Counted from the first letter of the stretch, positions 18,827-28,729 are shown. The stretch: DNA of 64,000 nt from an uncultured Flavobacteriaceae bacterium (GCA_943842625.1 CALTCK010000001.1:124001-188000), one strand, 5' to 3'. Notes: generated by a model from the sequence alone, not told the origin. Program-made: numbers and translations.

Positions 18827-20149
18827 TTAACTGTAGGCTTCTTTTATGAATTTATCATACGTTATTTTTTTAGCTTTTAATTTTGTCGTTTCCTTGAAAA
18901 ATTTCAACAATTTCTGACTGTTTAATTGTTCAGATAACTTCTTTACTTCTTCTTGGTTTGACATGATACGAGCTGCAATAGAATCCAACTCCTCATCAGA
19001 GGGATTCATTTGTCCATATTGAGCCATTTGCATCTTTATCATATTTTTTGAATAATCCTTTAACTCATCAAAAGAAACTTGAATATCATTATCTTTTCTA
19101 ATTTTTCCTTCGATTAATTGAAAGCGCAATCCTTTTTCACTTTTTTCATATTCGGCTTTTGCCTCCTCTTCAGTCATCGGGTTTTCACCTGAAAACTGGA
19201 TCCATTTAGTTAAAAATTCTCCAGGTAAATCAAATTTTGTATTGGAAATTAAAGACTCTACTACTTCATCCATCAATTTCTGGTCACTTTGCTGAACAAA
19301 TTGCTTCTCAGCATCTTCCTTAATTTTAGCTTTTAACTCATCTTCAGATTTAACAACATCTTTTCCAAAAATTTTATCAAAAAATTCTTGGTTTAGCACT
19401 GCCATTTCACGCAGATTTACCTCTTTTATTTCAAAATTAACTTCAATATCTAAACCCTGAGCATCGTCCTGCGATACGCCTAAATAAGTTTGGTTTTGAT
19501 GATCGTTTTCAAAAAGATTTTTTGTTTTTAGACTCAATGTATCACCAACCTTAGCCCCTATTATTTTTTTTAATTGAGTTTTGCCTTTAATTGCATCTAA
19601 AGAAAAAGTGGTGTCTTTATTAATTTCTTTTTCTTCGTTAGAAAAAGTACCTGTAATTTCATCTCCTTTTTCAACTTCGTTTTTTGAAATCAATTTCCCA
19701 TATTGTTTACGGATAGAAGTAACTTGGTCGTTTACCATCTTATCATCCGCTTCGATGTTATAATGCGTAATCGCTTTTTTACCCACTACATCTACATCAA
19801 ATTTGGGAGAAAGCCCCAATTCAAAATCAAAAGTAAAATCTTTTGCATCCCAATCTATTTCAGTATCATTTTTAGGTAAGGGGTTTCCTAATACATCCAA
19901 CTTTTCCTCAGTTAAATAATTATGCAGTGCATCTTGAAGAATTTTATTTACTTCTTCTACCAAAACTGCTTTGCCATATTGCTTTTTAACCATTCCCATA
20001 GGAACATGACCTTTTCTAAAACCCGGTATATTTGCGGTCTTTCTGTAATTATTTAATATTTTCTGAACTTTATCTGTGTAATCTTCAGCTTTAACTGCCA
20101 CAGTAACCACTGCATTTAAACTATCGATGTCTTTTTTTGTAATCTCCAT
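18827..20149 (-). CDS. tig: Trigger factor
   Basis: The 440-residue ribosome-associated chaperone has the N-terminal ribosome-binding domain with the GFRKGHVP signature near residue 42, a central FKBP-like region at about 150-235 (GDEITGTFSNEE, IIGAKVGDTL) and a long helical C-terminal chaperone domain. As in other Bacteroidota, the central prolyl-isomerase domain is divergent. It has its own promoter at 20185-20215 and its own terminator. Confidence 0.96.
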   Translation of the reverse strand: MEITKKDIDSLNAVVTVAVKAEDYTDKVQKILNNYRKTANIPGFRKGHVPMGMVKKQYGKAVLVEEVNKILQDALHNYLTEEKLDVLGNPLPKNDTEIDWDAKDFTFDFELGLSPKFDVDVVGKKAITHYNIEADDKMVNDQVTSIRKQYGKLISKNEVEKGDEITGTFSNEEKEINKDTTFSLDAIKGKTQLKKIIGAKVGDTLSLKTKNLFENDHQNQTYLGVSQDDAQGLDIEVNFEIKEVNLREMAVLNQEFFDKIFGKDVVKSEDELKAKIKEDAEKQFVQQSDQKLMDEVVESLISNTKFDLPGEFLTKWIQFSGENPMTEEEAKAEYEKSEKGLRFQLIEGKIRKDNDIQVSFDELKDYSKNMIKMQMAQYGQMNPSDEELDSIAARIMSNQEEVKKLSEQLNSQKLLKFFKETTKLKAKKITYDKFIKEAYS

Positions 20150-20184
20150 TTTGTATAAAATTTTACCCTTTTATTTTGGGAGTG

Positions 20185-20215
20185 CAAAAGTACAAAACGA
20201 AAAACCTTGATACAA
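20185..20215 (-). promoter_or_regulatory. tig promoter (TTG, 20 bases, TACTTTTG)
   Basis: On the minus strand TTG (20215-20213) is separated by 20 bases from TACTTTTG (20192-20185). This matches the Bacteroidota sigma-factor consensus and lies 35 bases before the tig ATG. Confidence 0.65.
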
Positions 20216-20234
20216 GTATTTTAAGAATAGATTG

Positions 20235-20585
20235 TTAGCTTTGACGGCCTTCTTTTAAAACGGAATGCAATAAAGATTGTAAAAAGGTGAGCATTAGACT
20301 AAATAATAGGGCCCACCAAAAAGAGATTACGTTGAATCCACTTAAGATATTAGAAGCAATCAATATGATACACGCATTGATTACAAATAAAAACAAGCCC
20401 AAAGTAACTAGGGTTGCCGGAAGGGTGAAAAAAATTAAAACAGGACGTAAAAAACCGTTTAAAACACCAATTATAACAGCTACCCATATAGCATACATGT
20501 AGCTTTCCACAACAACGCCTGGTAAAATATTAGCGAGTAAAAAAACTGCCAATGCAGTCAACAATAATTTTAAGAGCCATTTCAT
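20235..20585 (-). CDS. Phage-holin-family (DUF360-type) membrane protein
   Basis: This 116-residue protein is almost entirely four membrane helices with the signature GVLNGFLRPVL and FFTLPATLVTLGLF, matching the mycobacteriophage-type holin superfamily IV. Despite that name, chromosomal members are widespread in bacteria without phage context, and there are no phage genes here. It probably serves an unknown membrane function. Confidence 0.87.
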   Translation of the reverse strand: MKWLLKLLLTALAVFLLANILPGVVVESYMYAIWVAVIIGVLNGFLRPVLIFFTLPATLVTLGLFLFVINACIILIASNILSGFNVISFWWALLFSLMLTFLQSLLHSVLKEGRQS

Positions 20586-20619
20586 AAAAGACTAATTAAA
20601 AAAGGAGAATCTTATCCAA

Positions 20620-21384
20620 CTAAGATAAGTATTTAAATACTTCCGTACAAAAATCAGTAGGATTTTCTGCATGCAGCCAATGTCCTGCATTTTGTATGGT
20701 GATTATTTTAGAATTTGGAAATTGTTTTTTGATTAAAAATTCATCCTGAATTTCGATGTAGTTGGAATTTTCTCCTTTTAAAAATAAAGTTTTCTCATAA
20801 AAAACAACATTTTCGTAAAGTGCCTTCCCTACTTCTTCAATATGTTTAATTAAAACAGGAAGATTAACTCGCAACCCTAACTTTCCCTTTTCCACCCAAA
20901 ATAAATTTTTAAGCAAAAACTGACGAACTCCGGGAGATTTTACATACATAGAAATCGCTTCATCCGCCTTTTTTCTGGAATCAATCTTATTAAAATCTAA
21001 AGAGGATAATGCTTTTAAAATATCTTGGTGATGTAGGGGATATTTTTTAGGTGCAATATCTGCAATAATTAATTTGGATACTATCTCAGGGTATTTTACC
21101 GAGAAAGTCATCGCTGTTTTCCCGCCCATAGAGTGACCCAATAAAATAATATCTTCTAACTGATGAAAATTACAGTAGTTTTTTAGGTCTTCTGATAAAA
21201 AACTATAATCAAAGAATTCACTGCGAAAACTTCGCCCATGATTGCGTTGATCTATTAAGTGAACTTGATAGCCTTGTTCTGCAAAACGTTTTCCGAGACT
21301 TTTCCAATTATCACCCATTCCTAAAAAACCATGGAGAATAATGAATGGTTTACCAGCACCTATAATATTGGAATGTAATTGCAT
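20620..21384 (-). CDS. Alpha/beta-fold hydrolase, YbfF-like
   Basis: A 254-residue alpha/beta hydrolase. The oxyanion region HGFLGMGDNW is near residue 18, the DQRNHGRS strand near 45, the nucleophile elbow GHSMGG (Ser about 84) and the catalytic His in NAGHWLHAE near 236. This pattern matches acyl-CoA/ester hydrolases of the YbfF type. Its start codon overlaps the pdxJ stop by one base, so the two are cotranscribed. Natural substrate unknown. Confidence 0.9.
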   Translation of the reverse strand: MQLHSNIIGAGKPFIILHGFLGMGDNWKSLGKRFAEQGYQVHLIDQRNHGRSFRSEFFDYSFLSEDLKNYCNFHQLEDIILLGHSMGGKTAMTFSVKYPEIVSKLIIADIAPKKYPLHHQDILKALSSLDFNKIDSRKKADEAISMYVKSPGVRQFLLKNLFWVEKGKLGLRVNLPVLIKHIEEVGKALYENVVFYEKTLFLKGENSNYIEIQDEFLIKKQFPNSKIITIQNAGHWLHAENPTDFCTEVFKYLS

Positions 21385-22097
21385 TATTTCAATTTTTGTA
21401 AATATTGCCCAATTACATTTTCTATTCCCATATAAATCGATTCACAAATTAAAGCGTGTCCTATGGATACTTCTAATAAATTAGGAATATTTTCTTTAAA
21501 AAATCGAATATTCTCTAAAGACAAATCGTGACCAGCATTAACACCTAGTCCCAATTCAGCAGCCTTTAAAGCACAATGGGTATAGGGTTCTACAGCTTTT
21601 TTGTTTCCCAAATTATATTGCACTGCAAAATCTTCGGTATATAATTCGATTCGATCAGTCCCCGTAGCAGCAGCACCCTCAATCATTTCTAGGCTGGGAT
21701 CTACAAATATAGAAGTTCGAATTCCCTGTCTTTTAAATTCTGAAATAATTTCTGTTAAGTAATTCCTGTGTTTAATAGTATCCCAACCAGCATTTGAAGT
21801 CAAGGCATCAACGGCGTCTGGAACTAAGGTAACTTGAGTTGGTTTTATATCAAAAACCATTTTCAAGAAGGATTCAATTGGATTTCCTTCGATATTGTAC
21901 TCTGTAGTGATAATGGTTCGAAGATCGTAAGCGTCTTGATACCTAATGTGCCGTTCGTCTGGTCTTGGATGAATAGTAACACCCTGGGCTCCAAATTTTT
22001 GAACATCGATAGCAGCTTGAAATACATTGGGGGTCTGACCACCTCTTGAGTTTCTTAAAGTTGCTATTTTATTTATATTGACACTTAATTTTGTCAT
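21384..22097 (-). CDS. pdxJ: Pyridoxine 5'-phosphate synthase PdxJ
   Basis: The 237-residue TIM-barrel enzyme condenses 1-deoxyxylulose 5-phosphate with aminoacetone 3-phosphate to give pyridoxine 5'-phosphate. Typical elements are VNINKIATLRN at the N-terminus, VTIHPRPDERHI with the catalytic His, the Glu of VTLVPDA and the C-terminal VSIGHALI phosphate site. In most relatives the alpha/beta hydrolase gene follows, as here. Confidence 0.97.
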   Translation of the reverse strand: MTKLSVNINKIATLRNSRGGQTPNVFQAAIDVQKFGAQGVTIHPRPDERHIRYQDAYDLRTIITTEYNIEGNPIESFLKMVFDIKPTQVTLVPDAVDALTSNAGWDTIKHRNYLTEIISEFKRQGIRTSIFVDPSLEMIEGAAATGTDRIELYTEDFAVQYNLGNKKAVEPYTHCALKAAELGLGVNAGHDLSLENIRFFKENIPNLLEVSIGHALICESIYMGIENVIGQYLQKLK

Positions 22098-22114
22098 ATT
22101 CCTTTTTTTGAATG

Positions 22115-22122
22115 CAAAAATA
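22115..22122 (-). promoter_or_regulatory. -7 promoter element of pdxJ
   Basis: The minus strand reads TATTTTTG, matching TAnnTTTG, 17 bases before the pdxJ ATG. A matching TTG at -33 was not found. Confidence 0.4.
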
Positions 22123-22179
22123 CAATTTGAACTAGGTATTTAAAGCTATTTTTTAAGTAATTTGCAAAAAATAATAATT

Positions 22180-22836
22180 TTGAACACACAAGAATACATA
22201 ATTAATGACATTGCACCTTTTAATATAAATGCAAATATTTTGGAGGTTCAAAGTATATTTAAACAACTTACATACTCTCACATTCCTGTGAAAAAAGAGG
22301 GTAGTTATATAGGGTGTATTTCTGAAAATGATGCTCATTGTTTTGACGGCACAGAACAATTGAAAGATTATTTGTACGCGCTAGAGTCTTTTTTTGTAAG
22401 AGAAAAAACAAACTGGTTAGATATTTTAGAAGCATTTGCTTTGTACAATAGTAATATCATGCCTATCCTTTCGGACGATAATGAATATATAGGTTATTAT
22501 GAACTAAGTGATATTATGTCTTTATTTAATGACACACCCTTTTTGAATGAAGCAGGTGGAATTATTGTTATTGAAAAAGACCAAAAAGAGTACTCTTTCA
22601 GTGAAATTTGTCAGATTATAGAATCTAACAATGCAAAAATATTAGGAGTTTTTATTTCTAAATTAAATAATAATACAGTACAATTAACTGTTAAGATTGG
22701 ACATACGGGCATGAATGCAATTGTTCAAACATTCAGGCGTTACAACTATCATATAGTTTCTAGCCATGAAGAAGATCGTTTTATTGAAGATTTGAAAGAC
22801 CGATCCAATTACTTGGATAAATACCTAAATATATAA
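22180..22836 (+). CDS. CBS-domain protein
   Basis: A soluble protein of 218 residues with two CBS repeats in the first 125 residues (SHIPVKKEGSYIGCISEND and IMPILSDDNEYIGYYE) and an ACT-like C-terminal region (GGIIVIEK, IVQTFRRYNYHI). CBS pairs bind adenosine nucleotides and gate partner proteins. Start choice: TTG at 22180 gives MNTQEYIIND, the more family-like end; TTG at 22162 would add six residues. It is two bases upstream of nadK, so it may be linked to NAD or energy sensing, which is inference. Confidence 0.88.
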   Translation: MNTQEYIINDIAPFNINANILEVQSIFKQLTYSHIPVKKEGSYIGCISENDAHCFDGTEQLKDYLYALESFFVREKTNWLDILEAFALYNSNIMPILSDDNEYIGYYELSDIMSLFNDTPFLNEAGGIIVIEKDQKEYSFSEICQIIESNNAKILGVFISKLNNNTVQLTVKIGHTGMNAIVQTFRRYNYHIVSSHEEDRFIEDLKDRSNYLDKYLNI

Positions 22837-22838
22837 TT

Positions 22839-23723
22839 ATGAAGATAGGAGTTTACGGTCAATTTTATCATCAGGACTCTGAAGTTTATATCCAGTGTAT
22901 TTTAGATGTTTTACAAGATAAAAACGTTGATATTGTAGTTGAAGATGCTTTTTTAAAAAGTATTCAAAAACACAAAGATATCTCTAAGAGTTATTCCAAA
23001 GTTTCATCTTTCAAGGAAATTGATGATAGTTATGATTTTTTCTTGAGTATTGGGGGAGACGGAACTATTCTAAAATCTGTAACCTATGTTAAAGACCTGG
23101 GAATTCCAATTATTGGAATTAATACCGGAAGACTTGGTTTTTTAGCAACCATTCAGAAAGAAAAAATAACCGAAAGTTTACATCAAATTTTAAATGGAAA
23201 TTATGTTCTATCAGAACGCAGTTTATTATCTATCTATACCTCTCCAAACAACAAAGAAAATTTGCCATTAAATTTTGCTTTGAATGAAATTGCAGTAAAT
23301 AGAAAAAATACGACCTCCATGATTAAGGTAGAGACTATGGTAAATAACAAACACCTAACATCTTACTGGTCCGACGGCTTAATCATATCAACACCAACAG
23401 GCTCAACAGGTTATTCTTTAAGTTGTGGCGGCCCTGTTTTAGACCCAAATACAAACAGTATTGTCATTACTCCTATTGCCCCACACAACTTAAATGCAAG
23501 ACCACTTGTACTCCCTGATAATAGTATAATTAACCTCAAAGTATCTGGGCGTGGTAAATCGCATCTGGTTTCGTTAGACTCAAGAATAGCTACCCTAAAA
23601 AATGAAACTTTAATCACTATAAAAAAAGCACCTTTCCAAATAAAACTAGTTCAACTTTCTGAAAACAGCTTTATTAAAACACTCCGAAAAAAATTATTAT
23701 GGGGTGAAGACAAGAGAAATTAA
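22839..23723 (+). CDS. nadK: NAD kinase
   Basis: The 294-residue enzyme phosphorylates NAD to NADP. Diagnostic motifs are GGDGTIL near residue 70, NTGRLGFLA near 96, and the PTGSTGYSLSCGGP segment near 188. Length and motif spacing fit bacterial NadK. It is the second gene of the CBS-nadK pair and precedes the outer-membrane biogenesis genes. Confidence 0.97.
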   Translation: MKIGVYGQFYHQDSEVYIQCILDVLQDKNVDIVVEDAFLKSIQKHKDISKSYSKVSSFKEIDDSYDFFLSIGGDGTILKSVTYVKDLGIPIIGINTGRLGFLATIQKEKITESLHQILNGNYVLSERSLLSIYTSPNNKENLPLNFALNEIAVNRKNTTSMIKVETMVNNKHLTSYWSDGLIISTPTGSTGYSLSCGGPVLDPNTNSIVITPIAPHNLNARPLVLPDNSIINLKVSGRGKSHLVSLDSRIATLKNETLITIKKAPFQIKLVQLSENSFIKTLRKKLLWGEDKRN

Positions 23724-23796
23724 ACAATAAAACCATTTATTTGTTGTTTATACTGATAGTCTTAGCTTGTGAGTTATTAGATGAAAAGTTTATTAT

Positions 23797-23804
23797 TATA
23801 TTTG
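23797..23804 (+). promoter_or_regulatory. -7 promoter element of the DUF6089-uppS-bamA operon
   Basis: TATATTTG is an exact TAnnTTTG match 16 bases before the ATG at 23821, in a 97-base gap after nadK. The nearest TTG (23767-23769) is too far upstream for a standard spacing. Confidence 0.45.
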
Positions 23805-23820
23805 CAGACTTTTTAGAGTT

Positions 23821-24513
23821 ATGAGGTTTTATATATTTTTATTTGTTTTCATACTCATACCAAATATTATGAGTTCTCAAACCTACGAAATTGGGGGTTT
23901 TTTGGGTGCAGCTAATTATATAGGTGATGTAGGTAAAACGACATTTATAGCACCTAAAACATCTGTTTTTGGAGGCGTTTTTAAATGGAACCGAAGTCCA
24001 AGACATTCGTTTAGAGGCACTATTTTATTTGGTAAAATAGAAGGAGATGACAGTCAATCTAAAGATCCCAGAAGAAACGAAAGAGGCTATAAATTCGAAA
24101 ATAGTCTAAATGAAGTGACTATTGGATTGGAATATACTTTTTGGGAGTTTAGCATGTACAGCGGGCAGACAGCACACACGCCCTATTTATTTACTGGTTT
24201 ATCTTACCTTGGGTATAATTCGCTCATAAAAAAAATTAATGGCCGGATAATTAAAGATAGTAATGCAAGTACCTTAGCTATTCCTATGATTGTTGGTTAT
24301 AAAACTACTCTCGGGCAAAACTTTGTGCTTGCAGCTGAAATTGGAGCTCGATATACCTTTACAGACAATCTTGACGGTAGCAATCCAAATAAAGCTAGTG
24401 AAAATCAAGATGATGTAAGTTTTGGAAATATAAATAATAATGATTGGTACGTATTTACTGGAATTACTTTAACTTTCACTTTTGGAAGAAAACCATGTTA
24501 TTGCAATTTTTAA
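23821..24513 (+). CDS. DUF6089-type outer-membrane beta-barrel protein
   Basis: A 230-residue protein with an N-terminal signal peptide (cleavage after SSQT) and repeated amphipathic strands such as EIGGFLGAANYIGDV and LEYTFWEF, ending GRKPCYCNF. It belongs to the conserved Bacteroidota family that nearly always precedes uppS and bamA. The conserved arrangement suggests a part in envelope assembly. The stop directly abuts the uppS ATG. The precise role is not known. Confidence 0.85.
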   Translation: MRFYIFLFVFILIPNIMSSQTYEIGGFLGAANYIGDVGKTTFIAPKTSVFGGVFKWNRSPRHSFRGTILFGKIEGDDSQSKDPRRNERGYKFENSLNEVTIGLEYTFWEFSMYSGQTAHTPYLFTGLSYLGYNSLIKKINGRIIKDSNASTLAIPMIVGYKTTLGQNFVLAAEIGARYTFTDNLDGSNPNKASENQDDVSFGNINNNDWYVFTGITLTFTFGRKPCYCNF

Positions 24514-25254
24514 ATGAGTCTATTAAGTGAAATAAATATTGACCAATTACCCAATCACATTGCTATTATTATGGACGGTAATGGGCGATGGGCAAAAAGT
24601 AAAGGATTGTTAAGGAATATTGGACATCAAAATGGGGCAAAAACTGTCAAAGAAGTAGTTGAAACTTGCGCAAAAATTAATGTCAAATACTTAACCTTAT
24701 ATGCATTTTCGACTGAGAATTGGAACCGTCCAAAGTTAGAAGTTGAATTATTGATGAAGTTATTGATATCGTCATTAAAAAAAGAGGTGGAAACACTTCA
24801 AAAAAACAACATCAAACTCTCGACAATTGGAAACTTAAATTCTCTACCAACTATTGTGGCTAAAGAGCTGAAGGATGTTATTGAAAAAACTAAAGATAAT
24901 AATAGATTAACTTTAACACTCGCTTTAAGTTACGGATCTCGAGAAGAATTAATAAAAACTATAAAAGAGATTAGTCTTAAAGTTAAAAATAACCTAATTT
25001 CGCCCGAAAATATTGACAAATCGGTAATTAATAATCATCTTTACGATCATTATTTGCCAGACGTAGATTTACTAATACGAACCAGTGGTGAACAACGTAT
25101 AAGTAACTTTTTACTTTGGGAAATTGCATACGCTGAATTGTTCTTTTCGGACATACTTTGGCCAGACTTTAATAAAGAAAACCTTTTTGAGGCAATATTG
25201 AATTATCAAAATAGAGAACGAAGATTTGGAAAGACAAGTGATCAACTTAAATAA
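24514..25254 (+). CDS. uppS: Isoprenyl (undecaprenyl) diphosphate synthase
   Basis: This 246-residue cis-prenyltransferase makes the C55 lipid carrier for peptidoglycan and surface glycans. Motifs: IMDGNGRWAKSKG near residue 18 with the catalytic Asp, YAFSTENWNRP near 67, and the C-terminal LLIRTSGEQRISNFLLWE. The 3' end overlaps the bamA start by 29 bases. Confidence 0.97.
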   Translation: MSLLSEINIDQLPNHIAIIMDGNGRWAKSKGLLRNIGHQNGAKTVKEVVETCAKINVKYLTLYAFSTENWNRPKLEVELLMKLLISSLKKEVETLQKNNIKLSTIGNLNSLPTIVAKELKDVIEKTKDNNRLTLTLALSYGSREELIKTIKEISLKVKNNLISPENIDKSVINNHLYDHYLPDVDLLIRTSGEQRISNFLLWEIAYAELFFSDILWPDFNKENLFEAILNYQNRERRFGKTSDQLK

Positions 25255-27832
25255 TAGTGCTCAAATAAATGCCTACAGAAAGATTTGTTGTATAATATTT
25301 TTTATAATAATATCTTCATTTTCAATGTTTGCCCAGCGATCCCCGCTTCAAGGAAATAAAAAATATACTATTAATTCTTTAACTGTCTCTGGTGAACAAA
25401 GTTTTAATAAAAAAACAATTATTGCATTTACAGGGCTAAAAGTTGGTGATCGCATTTACATCCCTGGAGAAAAACTTAGTGAGATCACAAAGAAACTTTG
25501 GGATCAAGGACTATTCAGTGATATCGCATTTTACATCACAAATATTGTTGGAGATAAAGTAGATCTTGAATTGAACATCGTAGAGCTCCCAAAAATTAAA
25601 GATGTTACAATTGTTGGCATAAAAAAAGGTAAACAAAAAGAGATTATTAAAGACAACAATTTAAAACCTGGTGTTAAAATCACAAAAAATCTTATTACTA
25701 CAACAAAAAACTACATTAAAAAGAAATATCGTGAAGATGGATTTTTTAATACCGAAGTAGAAATAACTACGAAGCCGTTTATCGACTCTTTAGGTGTAGA
25801 ATTTTCAAAACATTTGACGGTAAATATCAATAGAAACAAAAAAGTGAAAATTTCTTCTATAGAGATCAAAGGAAACGAAGAACTTAGTGACAGTAAATTG
25901 AAGGCCTCTATGAAAGATACAAAAGAGAAATCGTTTTTTCGTATTTGGAAAAGGTCAAAATTCACAAATAATAGTTTTGAAACTGATAAAGAGTCCATAC
26001 TCACTAAATTTAGATCAAATGGATTTAGAGATGCACGTATTTTAAGCGATACCATTATAGAAGAAGACAATAAAAATATTACACTAAAAATCAATGTAGA
26101 AGAGGGTAGAAGATATTATTTTGGGGATATTAATTTTATTGGAAATAGTATATACACCAACAGACAGCTGCGAAGCGTTTTAGGAATCGGCGAAGGAAAT
26201 ACTTACAACGGTGTTTTATTACAAGAAAGAATTGAAAATGCCGAGGATCCTGAAGCAAATGACTTAACTAACCTCTATCAAAACAATGGTTATTTATTTT
26301 CACGTATCAATCCAGTTGAAGTTGCTGTTAAAAACGATACAATCGATTTTGAAGTACGAATTCATGAAGGCAAAATTGCTTATTTTGATCACATAACTGT
26401 TGTTGGAAACGACAAAACTAATGACCATGTAATTTATAGAGAAATAAGAACGCGTCCAGGTCAAAAATATAGCAAACGTAACGTAGTAAGAACCATCCGA
26501 GAGCTTGGACAACTAGGATATTTTGATGCAGAACAAATTTCGCCAAACTTCAAAAATGTAGATCCAAATAATGGCACCCTAGATATGGAGTATTCTGTAG
26601 TTGAAAAAGGGTCAAGTCAAATAGAACTTCAAGGAGGATATGGTGGAGGTGGATTTGTAGGGACTCTTGGTCTTTCATTCAACAATTTTTCTATCCGAAA
26701 TATCCTCAATAAAGAAGCCTACCATCCTTTACCAATGGGTGATGGTCAAAAATTATCAATAAGAGCACAAGGAAGTTCTTTTTATCAAACTTACAGTCTT
26801 TCTTTGGTTGAGCCTTGGCTTGGAGGGAAAAAACCGATTCAACTAAGCACCTCTTTTTCTCATACCGTTCAGTATTTCTTCGATCCCAGAAGAAGAGACG
26901 TTGATAAATCTAGACGTTTTTTAATCACCGGAGGAGCTGTTGGTCTTGCAAAAAGACTAAAATGGCCTGACGATTATTTTACATTATCTCATTCGTTGAG
27001 TTATCAACACTATAACTTAAAAAATTACAATACCGGTTTATTTACTTTTGGAGATGGAGAATCAAATAATTTAGCCTATACGATAGGAATTAGCCGAAAT
27101 AACACTGCAACAAATCCAATCTTTCCAATGTCTGGTTCAGATTTTAGTGTTTCCGCTAAAGTAACTTTACCTTACTCATTTTTTAGTGACACCGATTGGA
27201 AAACTTTAGATAATGAGCGTCAAGGACTAGAAGAAATTACACCTACTGACCCTGACTTTGTAAATGCTACTGAAAGAATAGCCGAAATAGACCAACAAAA
27301 ATTTAAATGGCTAGAATATTATAAAATAAAATTTAAGGGAACTTGGTATACCCAGTTAGTAGGAAAAATGGTTTTACGACCAAGTGCAGAATTTGGTTTT
27401 TTGGGGGCCTATAATCAAGACAGAGGGCTTCCTCCTTTTGAAAGATTTTTCTTAGGAGGAGATGGGTTAGGTGCTTTCAGTTTAGATGGCCGAGAAGTTA
27501 TTGCTTTAAGAGGATATCCTAATCAATCATTATCAACATTAGACGGAAACGCTATTTATAATAAATTTTCATTAGAATTACGTTATCCAATTACTTTAAA
27601 GCAGCTTGCATCGATATATGCTTTAACATTTATCGAAGGTGGAGCAGCTTATGATAATTTTAGAGAGTACAATCCTTTTCAATTAAAAAGGTCTGCTGGC
27701 TTAGGATTGCGTATATTTATGCCGGCATTTGGATTATTAGGAATCGATTTCGGTTACGGATTCGACCCTATACAAGGTGGTTTTCAACCAAACGGTTGGG
27801 AAACTCATTTTATAATAGGGCAACAATTTTAA
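25226..27832 (+). CDS. bamA: Outer membrane protein assembly factor BamA
   Basis: The 868-residue protein has a signal peptide, about five POTRA repeats (residues 45-440, for example GNSIYTNRQLRSVL and VVGNDKTNDHVIYREI) and a C-terminal 16-strand Omp85 barrel with FFLGGDGLGAFS- and LRGY-type signature segments, ending in an aromatic residue. It inserts outer-membrane proteins. The only normal start is TTG at 25226 inside uppS; this gives a 16-residue N-region before the hydrophobic core, so initiation slightly downstream is possible. Its place between uppS and two Skp-like chaperone genes is standard for the phylum. Confidence 0.96.
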   Translation: MERQVINLNNSAQINAYRKICCIIFFIIISSFSMFAQRSPLQGNKKYTINSLTVSGEQSFNKKTIIAFTGLKVGDRIYIPGEKLSEITKKLWDQGLFSDIAFYITNIVGDKVDLELNIVELPKIKDVTIVGIKKGKQKEIIKDNNLKPGVKITKNLITTTKNYIKKKYREDGFFNTEVEITTKPFIDSLGVEFSKHLTVNINRNKKVKISSIEIKGNEELSDSKLKASMKDTKEKSFFRIWKRSKFTNNSFETDKESILTKFRSNGFRDARILSDTIIEEDNKNITLKINVEEGRRYYFGDINFIGNSIYTNRQLRSVLGIGEGNTYNGVLLQERIENAEDPEANDLTNLYQNNGYLFSRINPVEVAVKNDTIDFEVRIHEGKIAYFDHITVVGNDKTNDHVIYREIRTRPGQKYSKRNVVRTIRELGQLGYFDAEQISPNFKNVDPNNGTLDMEYSVVEKGSSQIELQGGYGGGGFVGTLGLSFNNFSIRNILNKEAYHPLPMGDGQKLSIRAQGSSFYQTYSLSLVEPWLGGKKPIQLSTSFSHTVQYFFDPRRRDVDKSRRFLITGGAVGLAKRLKWPDDYFTLSHSLSYQHYNLKNYNTGLFTFGDGESNNLAYTIGISRNNTATNPIFPMSGSDFSVSAKVTLPYSFFSDTDWKTLDNERQGLEEITPTDPDFVNATERIAEIDQQKFKWLEYYKIKFKGTWYTQLVGKMVLRPSAEFGFLGAYNQDRGLPPFERFFLGGDGLGAFSLDGREVIALRGYPNQSLSTLDGNAIYNKFSLELRYPITLKQLASIYALTFIEGGAAYDNFREYNPFQLKRSAGLGLRIFMPAFGLLGIDFGYGFDPIQGGFQPNGWETHFIIGQQF

Positions 27833-27871
27833 AAAATGGCACGATATTTTCTTAACATACAACTAACAATT

Positions 27872-28729
27872 ATGAAAACAAAAAAGTTACTATTTATAAC
27901 TCTCATTCTTTTGTGTTTTTCTTTTGTAGCTAATGCACAAAGAGGGGTTCGAATTGGATATATTGATATGGAATATATTCTTGAAAACGTACCTGAATAT
28001 AAGGAGGCTTCTACCCAATTAAACGGAAAAGTTCAACGTTGGAAAAAAGATCTCGAAAAGAAGAATGATCAAATAGAACTTCTAAAAATTAATTTGAGTA
28101 CAGAAAGAGTATTGCTCACTACTGAATTAATTGAAGAAAGAGAAGAGGACATAAAAGTATTAGAAGACGAAATGATAAAATACCAACAAGACCGGTTTGG
28201 TCCCAATGGGGATTTATTTTTACAAAGGCAACAGTTAGTGCAACCAATTCAGGATCAGGTTTTTAATATTGTACAAGAAATTGCAGAAAACAAGAAATAT
28301 GATTTTATTTTTGATAGGTCAGCTGATATTGTAATGTTATTTTCTGCAGATAGACATGACATCAGTGACATTGTTTTAAGAAGTATTAATCGTTCAGCCA
28401 AAAGAAAAGAAATAAGTAACAAAAAAGAAAAGAGAGAGGTAGAACGTGAAGAAGATCTAACTGTAGAAGAAGATAAAGCTATTTCTGAAAGAGAAAAAGC
28501 AATAGAAGATAAGAAAAATGCGCGTGAGAAAGATATGGAAGAAAGGAAAAGAGTTCGAGATTCAATTCGTGAAGCCAAGCGAATAGAATATGAAGCAAGA
28601 AAACAACAATTGCTTGACGAAAGACAACGAAAGAGAGATTCTATACTAGCCGCTAGAGAAAATAGATTAAATCCAAATCCAACCAATAATAATGAAGGAG
28701 ATGGTGAAGACGAAAATGGAATAAACTAA
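27872..28729 (+). CDS. OmpH/Skp family periplasmic chaperone (longer paralogue)
   Basis: From the ATG at 27872 the protein has 285 residues: signal peptide (ending VANAQ), the conserved IGYIDMEYILENVPEY Skp motif and a long coiled coil. An upstream ATG at 27836 would add 12 residues in front of a complete signal peptide and is unlikely. The C-terminal third is extremely charged (Lys/Glu/Arg repeats such as REEDLTVEEDK) and probably helical, ending in an acidic, Asn-rich tail. Skp-like proteins hold unfolded outer-membrane proteins for BamA. Confidence 0.92.
   Translation: MKTKKLLFITLILLCFSFVANAQRGVRIGYIDMEYILENVPEYKEASTQLNGKVQRWKKDLEKKNDQIELLKINLSTERVLLTTELIEEREEDIKVLEDEMIKYQQDRFGPNGDLFLQRQQLVQPIQDQVFNIVQEIAENKKYDFIFDRSADIVMLFSADRHDISDIVLRSINRSAKRKEISNKKEKREVEREEDLTVEEDKAISEREKAIEDKKNAREKDMEERKRVRDSIREAKRIEYEARKQQLLDERQRKRDSILAARENRLNPNPTNNNEGDGEDENGIN

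Noticed and set aside
20235-20585. Prophage remnant
   Set aside because: The holin-like protein is a common chromosomal family and no other phage gene, integrase or att repeat was found.
25226-25371. Alternative downstream start of bamA inside the signal peptide (Met in SFSMFAQ)
   Set aside because: It would remove the hydrophobic export signal, so the TTG at 25226 is kept.
28255-28686. Minus-strand 143-codon Ser/Leu-rich frame
   Set aside because: Mirror image of the charged coiled coil of the Skp-like gene; composition is what complementary Glu/Lys codons give.
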